Positions 8,379 through 16,772 of a stretch of DNA of 64,000 bases are shown here, piece by piece (positions within the stretch are counted from its first letter, which is position 1; each line of letters starts with the position of its first letter). The notes under the pieces were generated by a model, which saw only the letters and a program-made list of their open reading frames with translations, did not search any database and was not told the origin of the DNA. The translations under genes were made by a program, and so were the position numbers. The DNA is from Leptospira mtsangambouensis (lineage in GTDB: Bacteria; Spirochaetota; Leptospiria; Leptospirales; Leptospiraceae): assembly GCF_004770475.1 (NCBI RefSeq), contig NZ_RQHK01000008.1, positions 6,996-70,995 of the forward strand. Reading direction: 5' to 3'.

Positions 8379-9430
8379 ATGAAAACTTAAAACAAGAATG
8401 GGAAAATCTTACCAAAGAAATGCCCAAACTGAGAATTCGAGATGCCGCCAAACATTTAAAAGTAAGCGAAGCGGAACTTCTTGCTACAAAGCTTGGCCCA
8501 TCAGTCAAACTTATGAAGCCGGATTGGGCAAATTTTTTGCTGAATACACCAAACCTAGGCTATGTGATGGCTCTGACCAGGAACGAATCTTGTGTACATG
8601 AAAGAAAAGGAATCTACAAAAATGTTTCCGTCAATGGGCAAACAGCTCTCGCAGTAGGAGAAGATATCGATTTAAGAATTTTCTTAAAAGATTGGAAGTA
8701 TGGGTTTTATGTAGAAGAACCAAGAGAAAACAATCTAATGCGTAGTTTCCAGTTTTTTGACTCGAAAGGTGAAGCAGTTCATAAAATTTATCAAACAGAA
8801 AAATCAGAACTCGATGGCTGGAAATTCATAATGACTCAATTCGTAGATGAAACACAAACCTTTACCAAACCATCTGCCGAAACAATCATCAAACTAGAGA
8901 CCAACGATCCAAAAGACATACCCGAGTTTCTGAAAGCTTGGAGCCAACTTGAAGACACACATGATTTTTTTTCTTTACTCCGCAGATTTAGCTACTCAAG
9001 AGAATTTTCTCTAAAAGCCGCAAATGGGAAATTTGCTTTTCAAATCCTAACGAATGATTTCCTAAACCTAATGGAAAAAACAAGCAAACTGGAATTGGAC
9101 ATTATGATTTTTGTTGGAAATCCCGGAATGATTCAAATCCACACAGGTAAAATACAAAAACTAGAGCCCATGGGACCTTGGTTCAATGTTCTTGATCCTG
9201 AATTTAACCTTCACTTAAGAACGGATCAAATAGAATCAGTTTGGATTGTTGACAAACCTACCAAAGATGGACTTGTCACTTCAGTGGAAGTCTTTGGCAA
9301 TGAAGGCAATTTGATTCTACAAATGTTTGGAAAAAGAAAACCTGGCATTCCACAATCAGAAACCTGGTTCCAACTAACTCGAGAATATCTAAATCATACT
9401 ACCGAGGAGTTAGACCCTTCTCTTGTATAA
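8375..9430 (+). CDS. hmuS: Haem-handling cytoplasmic protein HmuS/HemS
   Basis: A 351-residue member of the HemS/HmuS/ChuS family, which receives haem in the cytoplasm and either stores or degrades it. The opening WENLTKEMPKLRIRDAAKHL and VSEAELLATKLG matches the family N-terminus, and the two-repeat layout is visible: MALTRNESCVHERKGIY in the first half and FVGNPGMIQIHTGKIQKLEPMG with DPEFNLHLRTDQIESVWIV in the second. The length is right. It starts in an ATGA overlap with hmuV, which identifies the transporter substrate as haem. The 3' end overlaps the converging histidine kinase gene by 21 bases. Whether it degrades haem enzymatically cannot be read from sequence. Confidence 0.9.
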   Translation: MNENLKQEWENLTKEMPKLRIRDAAKHLKVSEAELLATKLGPSVKLMKPDWANFLLNTPNLGYVMALTRNESCVHERKGIYKNVSVNGQTALAVGEDIDLRIFLKDWKYGFYVEEPRENNLMRSFQFFDSKGEAVHKIYQTEKSELDGWKFIMTQFVDETQTFTKPSAETIIKLETNDPKDIPEFLKAWSQLEDTHDFFSLLRRFSYSREFSLKAANGKFAFQILTNDFLNLMEKTSKLELDIMIFVGNPGMIQIHTGKIQKLEPMGPWFNVLDPEFNLHLRTDQIESVWIVDKPTKDGLVTSVEVFGNEGNLILQMFGKRKPGIPQSETWFQLTREYLNHTTEELDPSLV

Positions 9431-10942
9431 ATCACTTGGGAAGTTAAGTTTCAATTGAAAACCTTGGGTACCATCGATACTCAAGGTTCCTCCCATTTGT
9501 TTTTCCGCAATAATCTTTGCCAAACTCAAACCCAATTTCTTTTGTTTTTCTAAATTAAATCCATCTGGTAACCCAACACCATTGTCTCTATATTCGAAAT
9601 GACAAACATTCCCTTCAAAAGAAAAACGAACCAAAACTTCACCTAACTTTTGATTTCGGAATGCATATTTAAAACTATTGGATAATATCTCTGTAAAAAT
9701 TAGCCCAAGCGGAACAGCTGTGTCCAAAAGCAAGGCCCCTTCTACAACCTGAAAATTAATTTTAACATCTGTTCCGACGGGGGGATAGGCTTGTTTGACC
9801 ATCTCAGCCAATGACTCTAAATAAGCAGACACTTTGATCTCACTTAAATCCTGATTTGCATACAAGTGATCATGAACCAAGGACATGGTTTGGATTTTGA
9901 TCGAAGTGTCTTCCACTATAGATTGGATATTCTTATCATCCGGAAAATCAGAAGCTTGGATCATTAAAATCGAACGTACCAGCTGAATGGAATTTTTCGT
10001 TCTGTGAAAAATTTCTGCGATTAAGTTTTCCTTTTCTCGCAAAGATTTTTTAATCATTTCCGAATACGTTTTATTTTCTTCGATTTCCTCAGAAAGGAGT
10101 TGGTTCGTTTCTATTAATTTCTCATAAGGATCATTGATTGCTGCAATAAAAACAGCTTTGTATATTAGATAAAAGGCAACTATTTTATAGAGATGCCCAA
10201 CAACATTATAAACATCATATACACTTGTATAAAAAGCAAAAACCATTTCACTAAAAATACAAACAATGAACGCAGATAAATAATACTGTAGCTGTCTCTT
10301 GGAAGTATAGAAACTAGCCCTACGGTAAAGCAGAAGAGAGAGAAATAAAATTCCAATGATAACAAACTCTGTATTTTTTTTGAATGGAGTTAAACCCTTC
10401 CCTTGTACATAAGTATCCGGAATCCATTCATTGAAAAAAATAACCAAAAGAAAAATAACTCCGACAATGAAGAAGGCAAATAAGACAAGAACCCTTTCCT
10501 TTACTAATTTGTACTTCGTATTTGGCTGTATGTATATGGCACAAAGCAATACAATTGCCGTAACCATCCGAGAAAAAATCCAAAACTGAGAAGATTTGTT
10601 TCCCGAGTTTGGAGTCACAAAATCAGGCATCCCTTTATAACCTAAGGTATGCATAAAATCAACAAGTCCCACTGCAAGAAATCCAACTCCGAGAAACAAA
10701 GTATGAGCATTACGACTTTGAGAATAAGAATAATAACCTAGACCAAAAATAGAAAATGAAACGATAACGCTAAATATTTCCGTAACATTATGGAATACTA
10801 AAAAAAACCCAATTTCGAACTCACGATAAAAGTATTCAGGAAAAGTACCAACAAGAGCCAAAGGCAAAAAACAAAAAAATAAAACCAATAAGTAGAAACG
10901 ATTCTTCTTTATTGTATTGAAATAAAAATCGGATGTAGACAT
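9410..10942 (-). CDS. Membrane sensor histidine kinase, MASE3 sensor with HisKA_2
   Basis: A 510-residue inner-membrane kinase. Residues 1-270 hold about eight hydrophobic helices with VDFMHTLGYKGMPDF, characteristic of the MASE3 sensor. A coiled linker follows, then the HisKA_2-type phosphoacceptor EIFHRTKNSIQLVRSIL around residue 315, the N-box EILSNSFKYAF and G-boxes DNGVGLPDG and LGLSLAKII of the ATP-binding domain. No partner response regulator is adjacent. It converges on hmuS, overlapping by 21 bases. A Leptospira two-component system is known to control haem metabolism, but that this kinase does so is speculation from position only. Confidence 0.88.
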   Translation of the reverse strand: MSTSDFYFNTIKKNRFYLLVLFFCFLPLALVGTFPEYFYREFEIGFFLVFHNVTEIFSVIVSFSIFGLGYYSYSQSRNAHTLFLGVGFLAVGLVDFMHTLGYKGMPDFVTPNSGNKSSQFWIFSRMVTAIVLLCAIYIQPNTKYKLVKERVLVLFAFFIVGVIFLLVIFFNEWIPDTYVQGKGLTPFKKNTEFVIIGILFLSLLLYRRASFYTSKRQLQYYLSAFIVCIFSEMVFAFYTSVYDVYNVVGHLYKIVAFYLIYKAVFIAAINDPYEKLIETNQLLSEEIEENKTYSEMIKKSLREKENLIAEIFHRTKNSIQLVRSILMIQASDFPDDKNIQSIVEDTSIKIQTMSLVHDHLYANQDLSEIKVSAYLESLAEMVKQAYPPVGTDVKINFQVVEGALLLDTAVPLGLIFTEILSNSFKYAFRNQKLGEVLVRFSFEGNVCHFEYRDNGVGLPDGFNLEKQKKLGLSLAKIIAEKQMGGTLSIDGTQGFQLKLNFPSDLYKRRV

Positions 10943-11025
10943 TCGTTAGCAGGCAATTGCACAAAAAATAACAATTTATGCAAGAATTATTTAAATGGGA
11001 AGAAAATGTATCGTCAATAAAGGCA

Positions 11026-12897
11026 TTATTTTCGAGTGATATCGAGAGAAATGAGAGTGATGTCGTCTCTAGAAACTTGCCTCATCCGAGAAAGGCGATT
11101 TAAAAGATTTTGATGAAACAACTCTTGAGAATAGCCTACAATCGGTATGATTTCAGGAAACAAAATAGCCTCAGGTTCTTCATCAGGTTTTAAATTTTCG
11201 TACAATCCGTCCGTAAAAACCAAAATTCGATCGCCCTCCTGCAATTTAATTTCTCGTTCCTCATATTGATAATTTGGACGAACACCGAGCAACAGGCCAG
11301 GACATTCGAATGATTCTATTTCTCCATTTCGAATGATTACAAATGGAGGGTTCCCTGCAGAACTAAAACTCAATTTCTTTTTTTCATAATCGATATAGAG
11401 ATAAGCGGCGCTGACAAAACGAGCATGAAGGCTTGTACATAAAAACCGATTCATTGCTCCGATTAATTCTTTGGGAGACTTGTTATATTCTTTGGCGTTT
11501 CGAAATGCGATTTTGACAGTAGATGAATCCAAAGCTGCACTTACACCATGACCAGTCACATCTGCAATGAATAAACCCAAACCATCATTGAACTCAAAAA
11601 AATCGTAAAAATCTCCACCTACATCATAAAGTGGGGAATAGGAAACAACCACGGAAAGATTTTCATTCTCTGGCAATTGGTCAGGAAGGATCCGCATTTG
11701 AATTTTTCTTGCTGTTTCTAAATCTTTTTTAATCGTTGTTAGCTCATTTTTTGCCAAAAGATTTTCTTCTAATAAAAAACGTAGGCGACGACCCAAAGCT
11801 AAAGAGAATAAAATCACTTCAAAAGCAGTCCCAATTTGAACTCCATACCTACCAAAAGTAGAAAACGGAATCAGCGAAGCCTTTGTTAAAGAATCAACAA
11901 TGACTCCGACAAACAAAGTAAACCATGCCAAAAGAAAAAACAAAGACGACTTTACTCCTTTTTTATAGGAATAAGCTCCTGCAGACATAAGTAGTAAAAA
12001 CATATAAGGAAACGTATATATAAAAGAAACTTCCATCCAATTATGCGGGAGAAAAAATGCAAGGACCGACATAAATCCGAAGGCCAGCACACTCAAACGT
12101 ATGACCCGGTCCAACCAAGGATTGACCTTTTTTAGGTTCAGAAAGGAGAGAGAAAACAAACCAACAAAGGTCAAAGAAGCATTCACGGATACATAAAGAT
12201 AAGGTTTGATGGATATACCTAAGTCAGGCACCAACAACTGTTTAAAAAAACCGCCTAGTAAGGAATAATTAATTCCTAAAGTTGTCAGATAAAAACAGTA
12301 ATAAACATAGGCTCTTTCTCTTACGCTAACATAAATTAATAGATTATATAATAGAAGTGCAAATATAATCCCAAAATAAATTCCATTTGCAACATAATCT
12401 CTTTCAATCCTATCAAAAAAAGAATTTATCTTCCAAATACGAAATGGTGCATTGAGTATCCCTGAGTTTTTTATATGAGCATAAATGGTTCTCGTTTCCA
12501 AAGGTTCCAAGGCCAATTGGTAAGTTGGATTTCTGTGTTGCAGTTCTCTTGAAGAAAAAGCAGCAGAACCATCAAATCGTTTCTCAATCACTTTTCCATT
12601 TTCTTTCCAAACCAATAAAACGGAATCAACCCAAGGAGATTCTAATTCGAGGATATAGTCCTTCGTGGATTCTTCCGGATTCACCAGATCAAATTTTACC
12701 CAGACGGATGGTTTCCAATACCCAAAATGATACTTCATTTCGTGAACCTTGGACCAAAGAACCTCCCCCATCAAGATCTGTTCTGTTGTTTTGGATTCGA
12801 ATGTAAATTGGATAGGAGGGCGTTCCGGGAACTTGTTACCGCAGGAAATAAAAACCAGCAGGAATAGAAATAATTTAATTCTGCAAACGGGGATCAT
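11026..12897 (-). CDS. 7TMR-DISM receptor fused to SpoIIE/PP2C-type phosphatase
   Basis: A 623-residue signalling protein. The N-terminus is a hydrophobic leader with Cys in VFISC (possible lipoprotein). Residues ~30-165 form a 7TMR-DISMED2-like extracellular beta domain (VWVKFDLVNPEES, LELESPWVDSV). Seven membrane helices follow (~180-375), then a coiled coil (LLAKNELTTIKKDLETA) and a SpoIIE/RsbU PP2C phosphatase with the metal-binding GGDFYDFF and IADVTGHGVSAAL segments and ILVFTDGLYEN. Such proteins dephosphorylate anti-sigma-factor antagonists or similar regulators in response to an extracellular ligand. It follows the histidine kinase gene by 83 bases upstream on the same strand, so both may form one unit. 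The ligand is unknown. Confidence 0.9.
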   Translation of the reverse strand: MIPVCRIKLFLFLLVFISCGNKFPERPPIQFTFESKTTEQILMGEVLWSKVHEMKYHFGYWKPSVWVKFDLVNPEESTKDYILELESPWVDSVLLVWKENGKVIEKRFDGSAAFSSRELQHRNPTYQLALEPLETRTIYAHIKNSGILNAPFRIWKINSFFDRIERDYVANGIYFGIIFALLLYNLLIYVSVRERAYVYYCFYLTTLGINYSLLGGFFKQLLVPDLGISIKPYLYVSVNASLTFVGLFSLSFLNLKKVNPWLDRVIRLSVLAFGFMSVLAFFLPHNWMEVSFIYTFPYMFLLLMSAGAYSYKKGVKSSLFFLLAWFTLFVGVIVDSLTKASLIPFSTFGRYGVQIGTAFEVILFSLALGRRLRFLLEENLLAKNELTTIKKDLETARKIQMRILPDQLPENENLSVVVSYSPLYDVGGDFYDFFEFNDGLGLFIADVTGHGVSAALDSSTVKIAFRNAKEYNKSPKELIGAMNRFLCTSLHARFVSAAYLYIDYEKKKLSFSSAGNPPFVIIRNGEIESFECPGLLLGVRPNYQYEEREIKLQEGDRILVFTDGLYENLKPDEEPEAILFPEIIPIVGYSQELFHQNLLNRLSRMRQVSRDDITLISLDITRK

Positions 12898-13031
12898 GGG
12901 ACTGTAACGGTTCTAAGGACAGTGTTTGAAAGGATGACACTAGCTGGAATTCAAAATCGAGTCCAGAAAGAAAACGTATTGCCAAAATCTCCAAACAATC
13001 GATAGTTTTGGCAAATCAAGGAGAAAGGTTT

Positions 13032-13211
13032 ATGTCAGCAAAATTTGAAATTTACAAAGACAAAGCAGGAGAATTCCGCTTCCGCCTGAAAGCTGCCAAT
13101 GGAGAAATCATCGCATCTAGCGAAGGTTATTCTTCAAAACAAGCTTGCGAAAGTGGCATCAATTCTGTTAAGAACAATGCCCCAACTGCGGAAATTGTAG
13201 ATCAAACGTAA
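13032..13211 (+). CDS. YegP-family (DUF1508) small protein
   Basis: A 59-residue protein matching the DUF1508/YegP fold: KFEIYKDKAGEFRFRLKAANGEI then GYSSKQACESGINSVKNNA. The start ATG at 13032 has AAGGAGAAAGG about 8 bases upstream, better than an in-frame start at 13008. Members are often paired and of unknown function; this one has a single repeat. The last 10 bases overlap the converging PpnP gene. Confidence 0.87.
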   Translation: MSAKFEIYKDKAGEFRFRLKAANGEIIASSEGYSSKQACESGINSVKNNAPTAEIVDQT

Positions 13212-13513
13212 GAGCAACAATAGTCTGTTACAGTTTCAATTTTCAATTTAAACTTGGATCCAGCAGGGACTTCAAACACGGATTGACCGTCGATTTGTAG
13301 CCATGTTTCGGATCCTGGTAATAAAACGGAAAGTTTTCCTGATTGGATTTCCATAATTTCTTTTTGGTCGGTTCCAAATTCATAATCACCAGGCATCATG
13401 ATTCCCAAGGTTTTCTTTTCCCCATTAGGAAAAAGGACCGTCCGACTGGTAACGTTTCCATTGAAATAGATATTGGCTGGTTTTAGTACTGTTACGGATG
13501 CAAATGAACTCAT
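13202..13513 (-). CDS. ppnP: Pyrimidine/purine nucleoside phosphorylase PpnP
   Basis: A 103-residue cupin-like enzyme of the PpnP (YaiE, DUF1255) family, which splits nucleosides with phosphate into base and ribose-1-phosphate. Diagnostic segments are NIYFNGNVTSRTV, KTLGIMMPGDYEFGT, IQSGKLSVLLPGS and FEVPAGSKFKLK, ending in DYCCSYV. The ATG at 13513 gives the family's usual length; an in-frame TTG lies nine bases further out. It converges with and overlaps the DUF1508 gene. With the deoxyribosyltransferase at 1089 it is the second nucleoside-salvage enzyme on the replicon. Confidence 0.9.
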   Translation of the reverse strand: MSSFASVTVLKPANIYFNGNVTSRTVLFPNGEKKTLGIMMPGDYEFGTDQKEIMEIQSGKLSVLLPGSETWLQIDGQSVFEVPAGSKFKLKIETVTDYCCSYV

Positions 13514-13590
13514 ACAGACCAAAAACTGGATGGCCTCGAGTCTTCCAAGTGAATTCTAACCCCCCTTTCTCTTCGAATTGGGATTAAAAA

Positions 13591-14235
13591 GTGTTTGCGA
13601 AATTCGAAAGAACCAGAACGGTGAAGTCAGTGCCCATTAAGACATCTCAAAAATCGGAGAACAAAAAGCAGCAAGCAAGGGAGAAGTCCATAGAAAGGAT
13701 TCTTGCCTCGGCGATTGTTTTGTTCGCAAAACATGGGTTCTCTCAAACCACCATGGAAATGATCGCAAACCATGCAAAAATTTCCAAGGGTCTTGCTTAT
13801 AACTATTTTAAGAGCAAAAACCAGATTTTTGAACAAATCATCGATTCCCACCTCGCAAAACAGGAAAAATTTTACAGCAATATCCCCCCTAATCTTTCCG
13901 CAAAAGAATATGTCAGGGAATTTTTTAATCGTTCGATCCAATTTGCAAAAGAAGAAAGAAAAACCATGGTTTTGATTTCTGTATGTCTTTTCCAACCTGG
14001 ATCAGTCTCACTTTCGAAAAAGATGTTGGAAAATGTGGAAAGACGTTTTGCTCCATTCAAAGAGGCGATGCGAGAACGTTTCCGGTCCTATGGAGTCAAA
14101 GAACCGGATAAAGAAATGATCCTAATTAAAACCTTTCTTCATGGCGTCATCATGAGCCAACATTTCAATGATACCACTACATGCACACCAACGATCATTG
14201 AAATGGTTTTAGAAAGATACGACTACAAAGATTAA
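13591..14235 (+). CDS. TetR-family transcriptional regulator
   Basis: A 214-residue repressor-type protein. After a basic N-terminal extension comes the TetR helix-turn-helix: RILASAIVLFAKHGFSQTTMEMIANHAKISKGLAYNYFKSK split here over residues ~37-78, with the recognition helix at KISKGLAYNYF. The C-terminal ligand domain is all-helical and not assignable. No ATG is available near the front; GTG at 13591 (with GGGA upstream) or GTG at 13621 are the candidates. It stands alone and ends one base before the converging thioesterase gene. Its target and ligand are unknown. Confidence 0.83.
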   Translation: MFAKFERTRTVKSVPIKTSQKSENKKQQAREKSIERILASAIVLFAKHGFSQTTMEMIANHAKISKGLAYNYFKSKNQIFEQIIDSHLAKQEKFYSNIPPNLSAKEYVREFFNRSIQFAKEERKTMVLISVCLFQPGSVSLSKKMLENVERRFAPFKEAMRERFRSYGVKEPDKEMILIKTFLHGVIMSQHFNDTTTCTPTIIEMVLERYDYKD

Positions 14236-14706
14236 CTATTCCCCTCCTCCCGGAATTTTAAGAATCAACAGATTGGTTGTTGCCGTGGCTAAAAGTTTGT
14301 CTTTTTCTGTGCGCATCTCTCCTATCATATGAATGGTTGAAAATCCTTTTGCTTCAACTGATGCTTTTACAATGACACGTTGGTCCACTGCAACTCCGCG
14401 AATGTATTGAATATTCATATCAATTGTTGTTGTCGGACGTTTTGCCACTAAATAACTCAATGGTCCAAATGCATTGTCAAAAGCTGCTGCGATGACTCCA
14501 CCCTGCATCATTCCCATTGGATTGGTTTGGTCTAGGGAAACAGGAAAGGCAACCGTTATACTTTTTCCTTTTGTATAGGAAAGGATTTCCGCTTTCATGG
14601 CGAGAAATATCGGCGGTGGAACTGTAATTTTTCTTCCGCCATGGTTGAAATTAACAGTCATGTCTTCTAAAATTTTTTGGGTTTCTTCGGTTGTAAGTGT
14701 TTGCAT
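14236..14706 (-). CDS. Hotdog-fold acyl-CoA thioesterase (PaaI-like)
   Basis: A 156-residue hotdog protein. The segment NPMGMMQGGVIAAAFDNAFGPLSYL is the PaaI-type active-site helix (G-G-x-x-A-x-x-D), followed by DMNIQYIRGV and VIVKASVEAKGFSTIHMIGEM. It likely hydrolyses acyl-CoA or aryl-CoA esters. The start at 14706 is chosen for the GGAGG ribosome site at about 10 bases upstream. The promoter region is shared with the divergent TetR gene at 14800 and holds two palindromic operators, so the TetR protein most likely represses this enzyme and itself. Confidence 0.85.
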   Translation of the reverse strand: MQTLTTEETQKILEDMTVNFNHGGRKITVPPPIFLAMKAEILSYTKGKSITVAFPVSLDQTNPMGMMQGGVIAAAFDNAFGPLSYLVAKRPTTTIDMNIQYIRGVAVDQRVIVKASVEAKGFSTIHMIGEMRTEKDKLLATATTNLLILKIPGGGE

Positions 14707-14720
14707 AAAACAACCTCCAT

Positions 14721-14739
14721 ATGTTACCACTAGTAACAT
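14721..14739. promoter_or_regulatory. TetR operator 1 (ATGTTAC-n5-GTAACAT)
   Basis: A 19-bp perfect inverted repeat with 7-bp arms in the space between the thioesterase and the divergent TetR gene. It is centred 24 bases from the thioesterase start and 42 bases from operator 2. Confidence 0.7.
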
Positions 14740-14762
14740 TTCTCTGCAATATTTCAATAAAA

Positions 14763-14781
14763 ATGTTGCCACTGGTAACTT
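14763..14781. promoter_or_regulatory. TetR operator 2 (ATGTTGC-n5-GTAACTT)
   Basis: An imperfect copy of operator 1 (two arm changes) with the same CACT centre. It lies 19 bases before the TetR start codon, so binding would also shut the regulator's own promoter. Confidence 0.65.
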
Positions 14782-14799
14782 ATTTTTCAAAATTAGACT

Positions 14800-15387
14800 G
14801 TGCGCCGATCTTCCTATCACCATGGAGATTTAAAAAATTCTATTATAAAATCCTGCCATAAATTGTTACAAAAGAAGGGAGCTTCTGACTTTTCTCTCCG
14901 GGAGGTTGCCACTCTTTCTGGAGTTTCCCATGCAGCTGTTTATAGGCATTTTCAACACAAAGAAGAAGTTTTAGAAATTTTGTCTTCGATTGGATTTGAT
15001 CGACTTGGTTCCTTACAAAAAAAAGTTCCTCAAGCTTCAGGAAATCCTGATGATTATTTTGTAAAATTGGGATTGGTATACATTCAATTTGCGGTAAAAA
15101 ATCCAAATTACTATCGGCTTATGTTTCAAACAAAAAGAACGAGTGAATCTAAAATTCTGAAACAATCTAAATTAAAATCATATGCCATCCTTGTCAGAGG
15201 TTGTCGATTTTATTTGAAAGAGAAACGTAGAAAAGAAAACCATAGAAGTTTTGCCCTAATGGCCTGGTCCCTTGTACATGGATATAGCAATTTATGTATT
15301 GAAACTGACTTCCCCGAAACAGAAAGTAAAAACCTCAAAAAAACAAAAATGGAAATGGCAGAAGACATCTTACGATTCTCGATTTAG
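14800..15387 (+). CDS. TetR-family regulator, divergent from the thioesterase
   Basis: A 195-residue TetR protein opening RRSSYHHGDLKNSIIKSC, the common start of the RSSYHHGDL subgroup, with helix-turn-helix FSLREVATLSGVSHAAVYRHFQHKEEV at residues ~31-57. The C-terminal domain resembles the TetR WHG type (YYRLMFQ, ALMAWSLVHGYSNL). The only suitable start is GTG at 14800, with no evident ribosome site, so the message may be leaderless. Two operators lie just upstream. Autoregulation and control of the thioesterase are inferred from layout. Confidence 0.88.
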   Translation: MRRSSYHHGDLKNSIIKSCHKLLQKKGASDFSLREVATLSGVSHAAVYRHFQHKEEVLEILSSIGFDRLGSLQKKVPQASGNPDDYFVKLGLVYIQFAVKNPNYYRLMFQTKRTSESKILKQSKLKSYAILVRGCRFYLKEKRRKENHRSFALMAWSLVHGYSNLCIETDFPETESKNLKKTKMEMAEDILRFSI

Positions 15388-15398
15388 AATTTAAGTTT

Positions 15399-15587
15399 TT
15401 ATGAAAGTTCTATCACCTTAAACTTCTCTAAAAATTCCTTTTTATCTCTCACAAATTTCATTGGATTTTCTTTACCATATTCGCAATAGAATACCATCTG
15501 TTGTCCGTCGTTGGCATTTGTACAATTTTTTGCTTCGTCTAACTTGAGATAAAAATTTCCTGTTTTGATGTGTTGATAAACTTCCAT
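15399..15587 (-). CDS. DUF1653-like small protein
   Basis: A 62-residue protein starting MEVYQHIKTGNFYLKLDEAK and containing QQMVFYCEYGKENPMKFVRDKKEF. The layout (short beta strand with H-x-K/T-G, then a Y-x-x-x-x-G...FVR-x-x-x-x-F ending) fits DUF1653, whose function is not established. The start at 15587 has TAAGGAAA upstream. It follows the Rep-like gene by 23 bases on the same strand and may be co-transcribed with it. Confidence 0.72.
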   Translation of the reverse strand: MEVYQHIKTGNFYLKLDEAKNCTNANDGQQMVFYCEYGKENPMKFVRDKKEFLEKFKVIELS

Positions 15588-15610
15588 TTGTATTTCCTTA
15601 AAGGTAAAAT

Positions 15611-16243
15611 CTAAAAAGACGGGCCATATTGTATTTGAATGTGTTGTAAGGATTTTTGTTTTTCCATCCAATTCTTCCAAATCAAACGAGATGCCCCTTG
15701 TAAAAAATCAGGAGATTGAATACTTGCAATTTGGAAATAGGTGGACTTTGACAAAGATCTTTCGCTCCAAATTTTAAATTCTTCCCACGAACTCTTCTTT
15801 TGTACTTCTTTTTGTACCTTTAATGTACTTACTAAGGGGAACGCAGTTTTTTCCCATCCTGCATTGGATTTTTTTAAGGACCTGACTTGGTGTTTTTTTA
15901 CGGGTCGATCTTCTTCTTGTTTTGTTAGCATTGGATTTTTCTCCAAAGCTTCTTTTGATTCTAGTCCCGTTTGGTTTTGTTTTGCAAAGCGGGGTTTTAA
16001 GAAACGTCTTCTTCCGTCAAATCCTGTTTGTTCGAGAAGGCCTAGTTTTTTTAAAGAAGTAATCAGTCTAGAAACTGTGTCCATTTTGAGACCAAGAACT
16101 TCCCCGAAGTAACGATTGGATGCAAAACACCCACCTTTGTCATGTAAAGAGACAATCTCAGCATATAATTTTGTTTGGCTATGAGATAAGTTTAAGTTCT
16201 CAATCCAAACGGGAATCCAAATTCCTGTTCGATTTGTTTTCAT
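15611..16243 (-). CDS. Winged-helix plasmid replication-like protein, copy 1
   Basis: A 210-residue protein with a helix-turn-helix of the kind found in plasmid Rep/DnaD-like proteins: SHSQTKLYAEIVSLHDKGGCF, GEVLGLKMDTVSRLITSLKK and LLEQTGFDGRRRFLKPRF at residues ~15-85. A polar middle is followed by a conserved C-terminal block (WEEFKIWSERSLSKSTYF). It is homologous over its length to the + strand gene at 19121; both face away from parAB. ATG 16243 is chosen for AAAAGGAACC upstream. It may act as replication initiator or as a regulator of copy number. No named family is recognised, so the replication role is inferred from its position beside the partition genes. Confidence 0.72.
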   Translation of the reverse strand: MKTNRTGIWIPVWIENLNLSHSQTKLYAEIVSLHDKGGCFASNRYFGEVLGLKMDTVSRLITSLKKLGLLEQTGFDGRRRFLKPRFAKQNQTGLESKEALEKNPMLTKQEEDRPVKKHQVRSLKKSNAGWEKTAFPLVSTLKVQKEVQKKSSWEEFKIWSERSLSKSTYFQIASIQSPDFLQGASRLIWKNWMEKQKSLQHIQIQYGPSF

Positions 16244-16772
16244 TTTAGGTTCCTTTTCCCAAACGAACACATCTCCGGCTACGAGCGTTTGGTTGTCTTT
16301 TGCCAATATACCTTTTGGATATACCTCCCCTACTCCCGTGAATGAGTTTGATTTTTTTAAAAAACAAACCTTCGGTCCAACAAGAGAAGAGAAAATTTGG
16401 AAGTTCTTACGAACGTCCTTTCGGAACTTTTTTTAGAAATTCCGGTTTGAACAATAACGGCGTTGTGGTAGAGCCGTGTCCGGTTGTGTGACCCGAACGT
16501 TCCCTATATGTACAAATTTAAAAATTTCGTCAAGAGAAAAATGTGACATAATTCGGAGCATGTCTCATTAGGGGAAGAAGGATGAAAAGTGGAAAAGGTG
16601 GGGGAAATGGCCCCGGGTCGCTACCACACTTCCCAGGGCTTTATTGTTCAACCCGGTTAAGGATCTAAATACAATCTTGATTGTTTCGAAAAGAAGTACA
16701 AGTTTTTTTCTCTTCACACTGCAAAAAAAAAGAGGGGAAAGTCGTAACGGAGGTTTCAGACCTTTTTTAAGT
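16244..16772. other. Gene-free region upstream of Rep-like copy 1, candidate origin half
   Basis: A 529-base stretch between parB and Rep-like copy 1. It carries the copy 1 promoter with AATGTGACATAAT (16540-16552), the element ACCCGGTTAA (16651-16660) and GC-rich patches near 16590-16625. Both elements have reverse-complement counterparts in the region before Rep-like copy 2. No iteron array or clear DnaA boxes were seen. Confidence 0.4.
16528..16552 (-). promoter_or_regulatory. Promoter and shared upstream element of Rep-like copy 1
   Basis: Read on the minus strand: ATTATGTCACATT, five bases, then CTTGACG with TTGACG as -35, followed by an AT-rich spacer and TACATATAG. The same 13-mer followed by CTTGACA precedes Rep-like copy 2. 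The conservation suggests one regulator, perhaps the Rep protein itself, acts on both. Confidence 0.55.
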
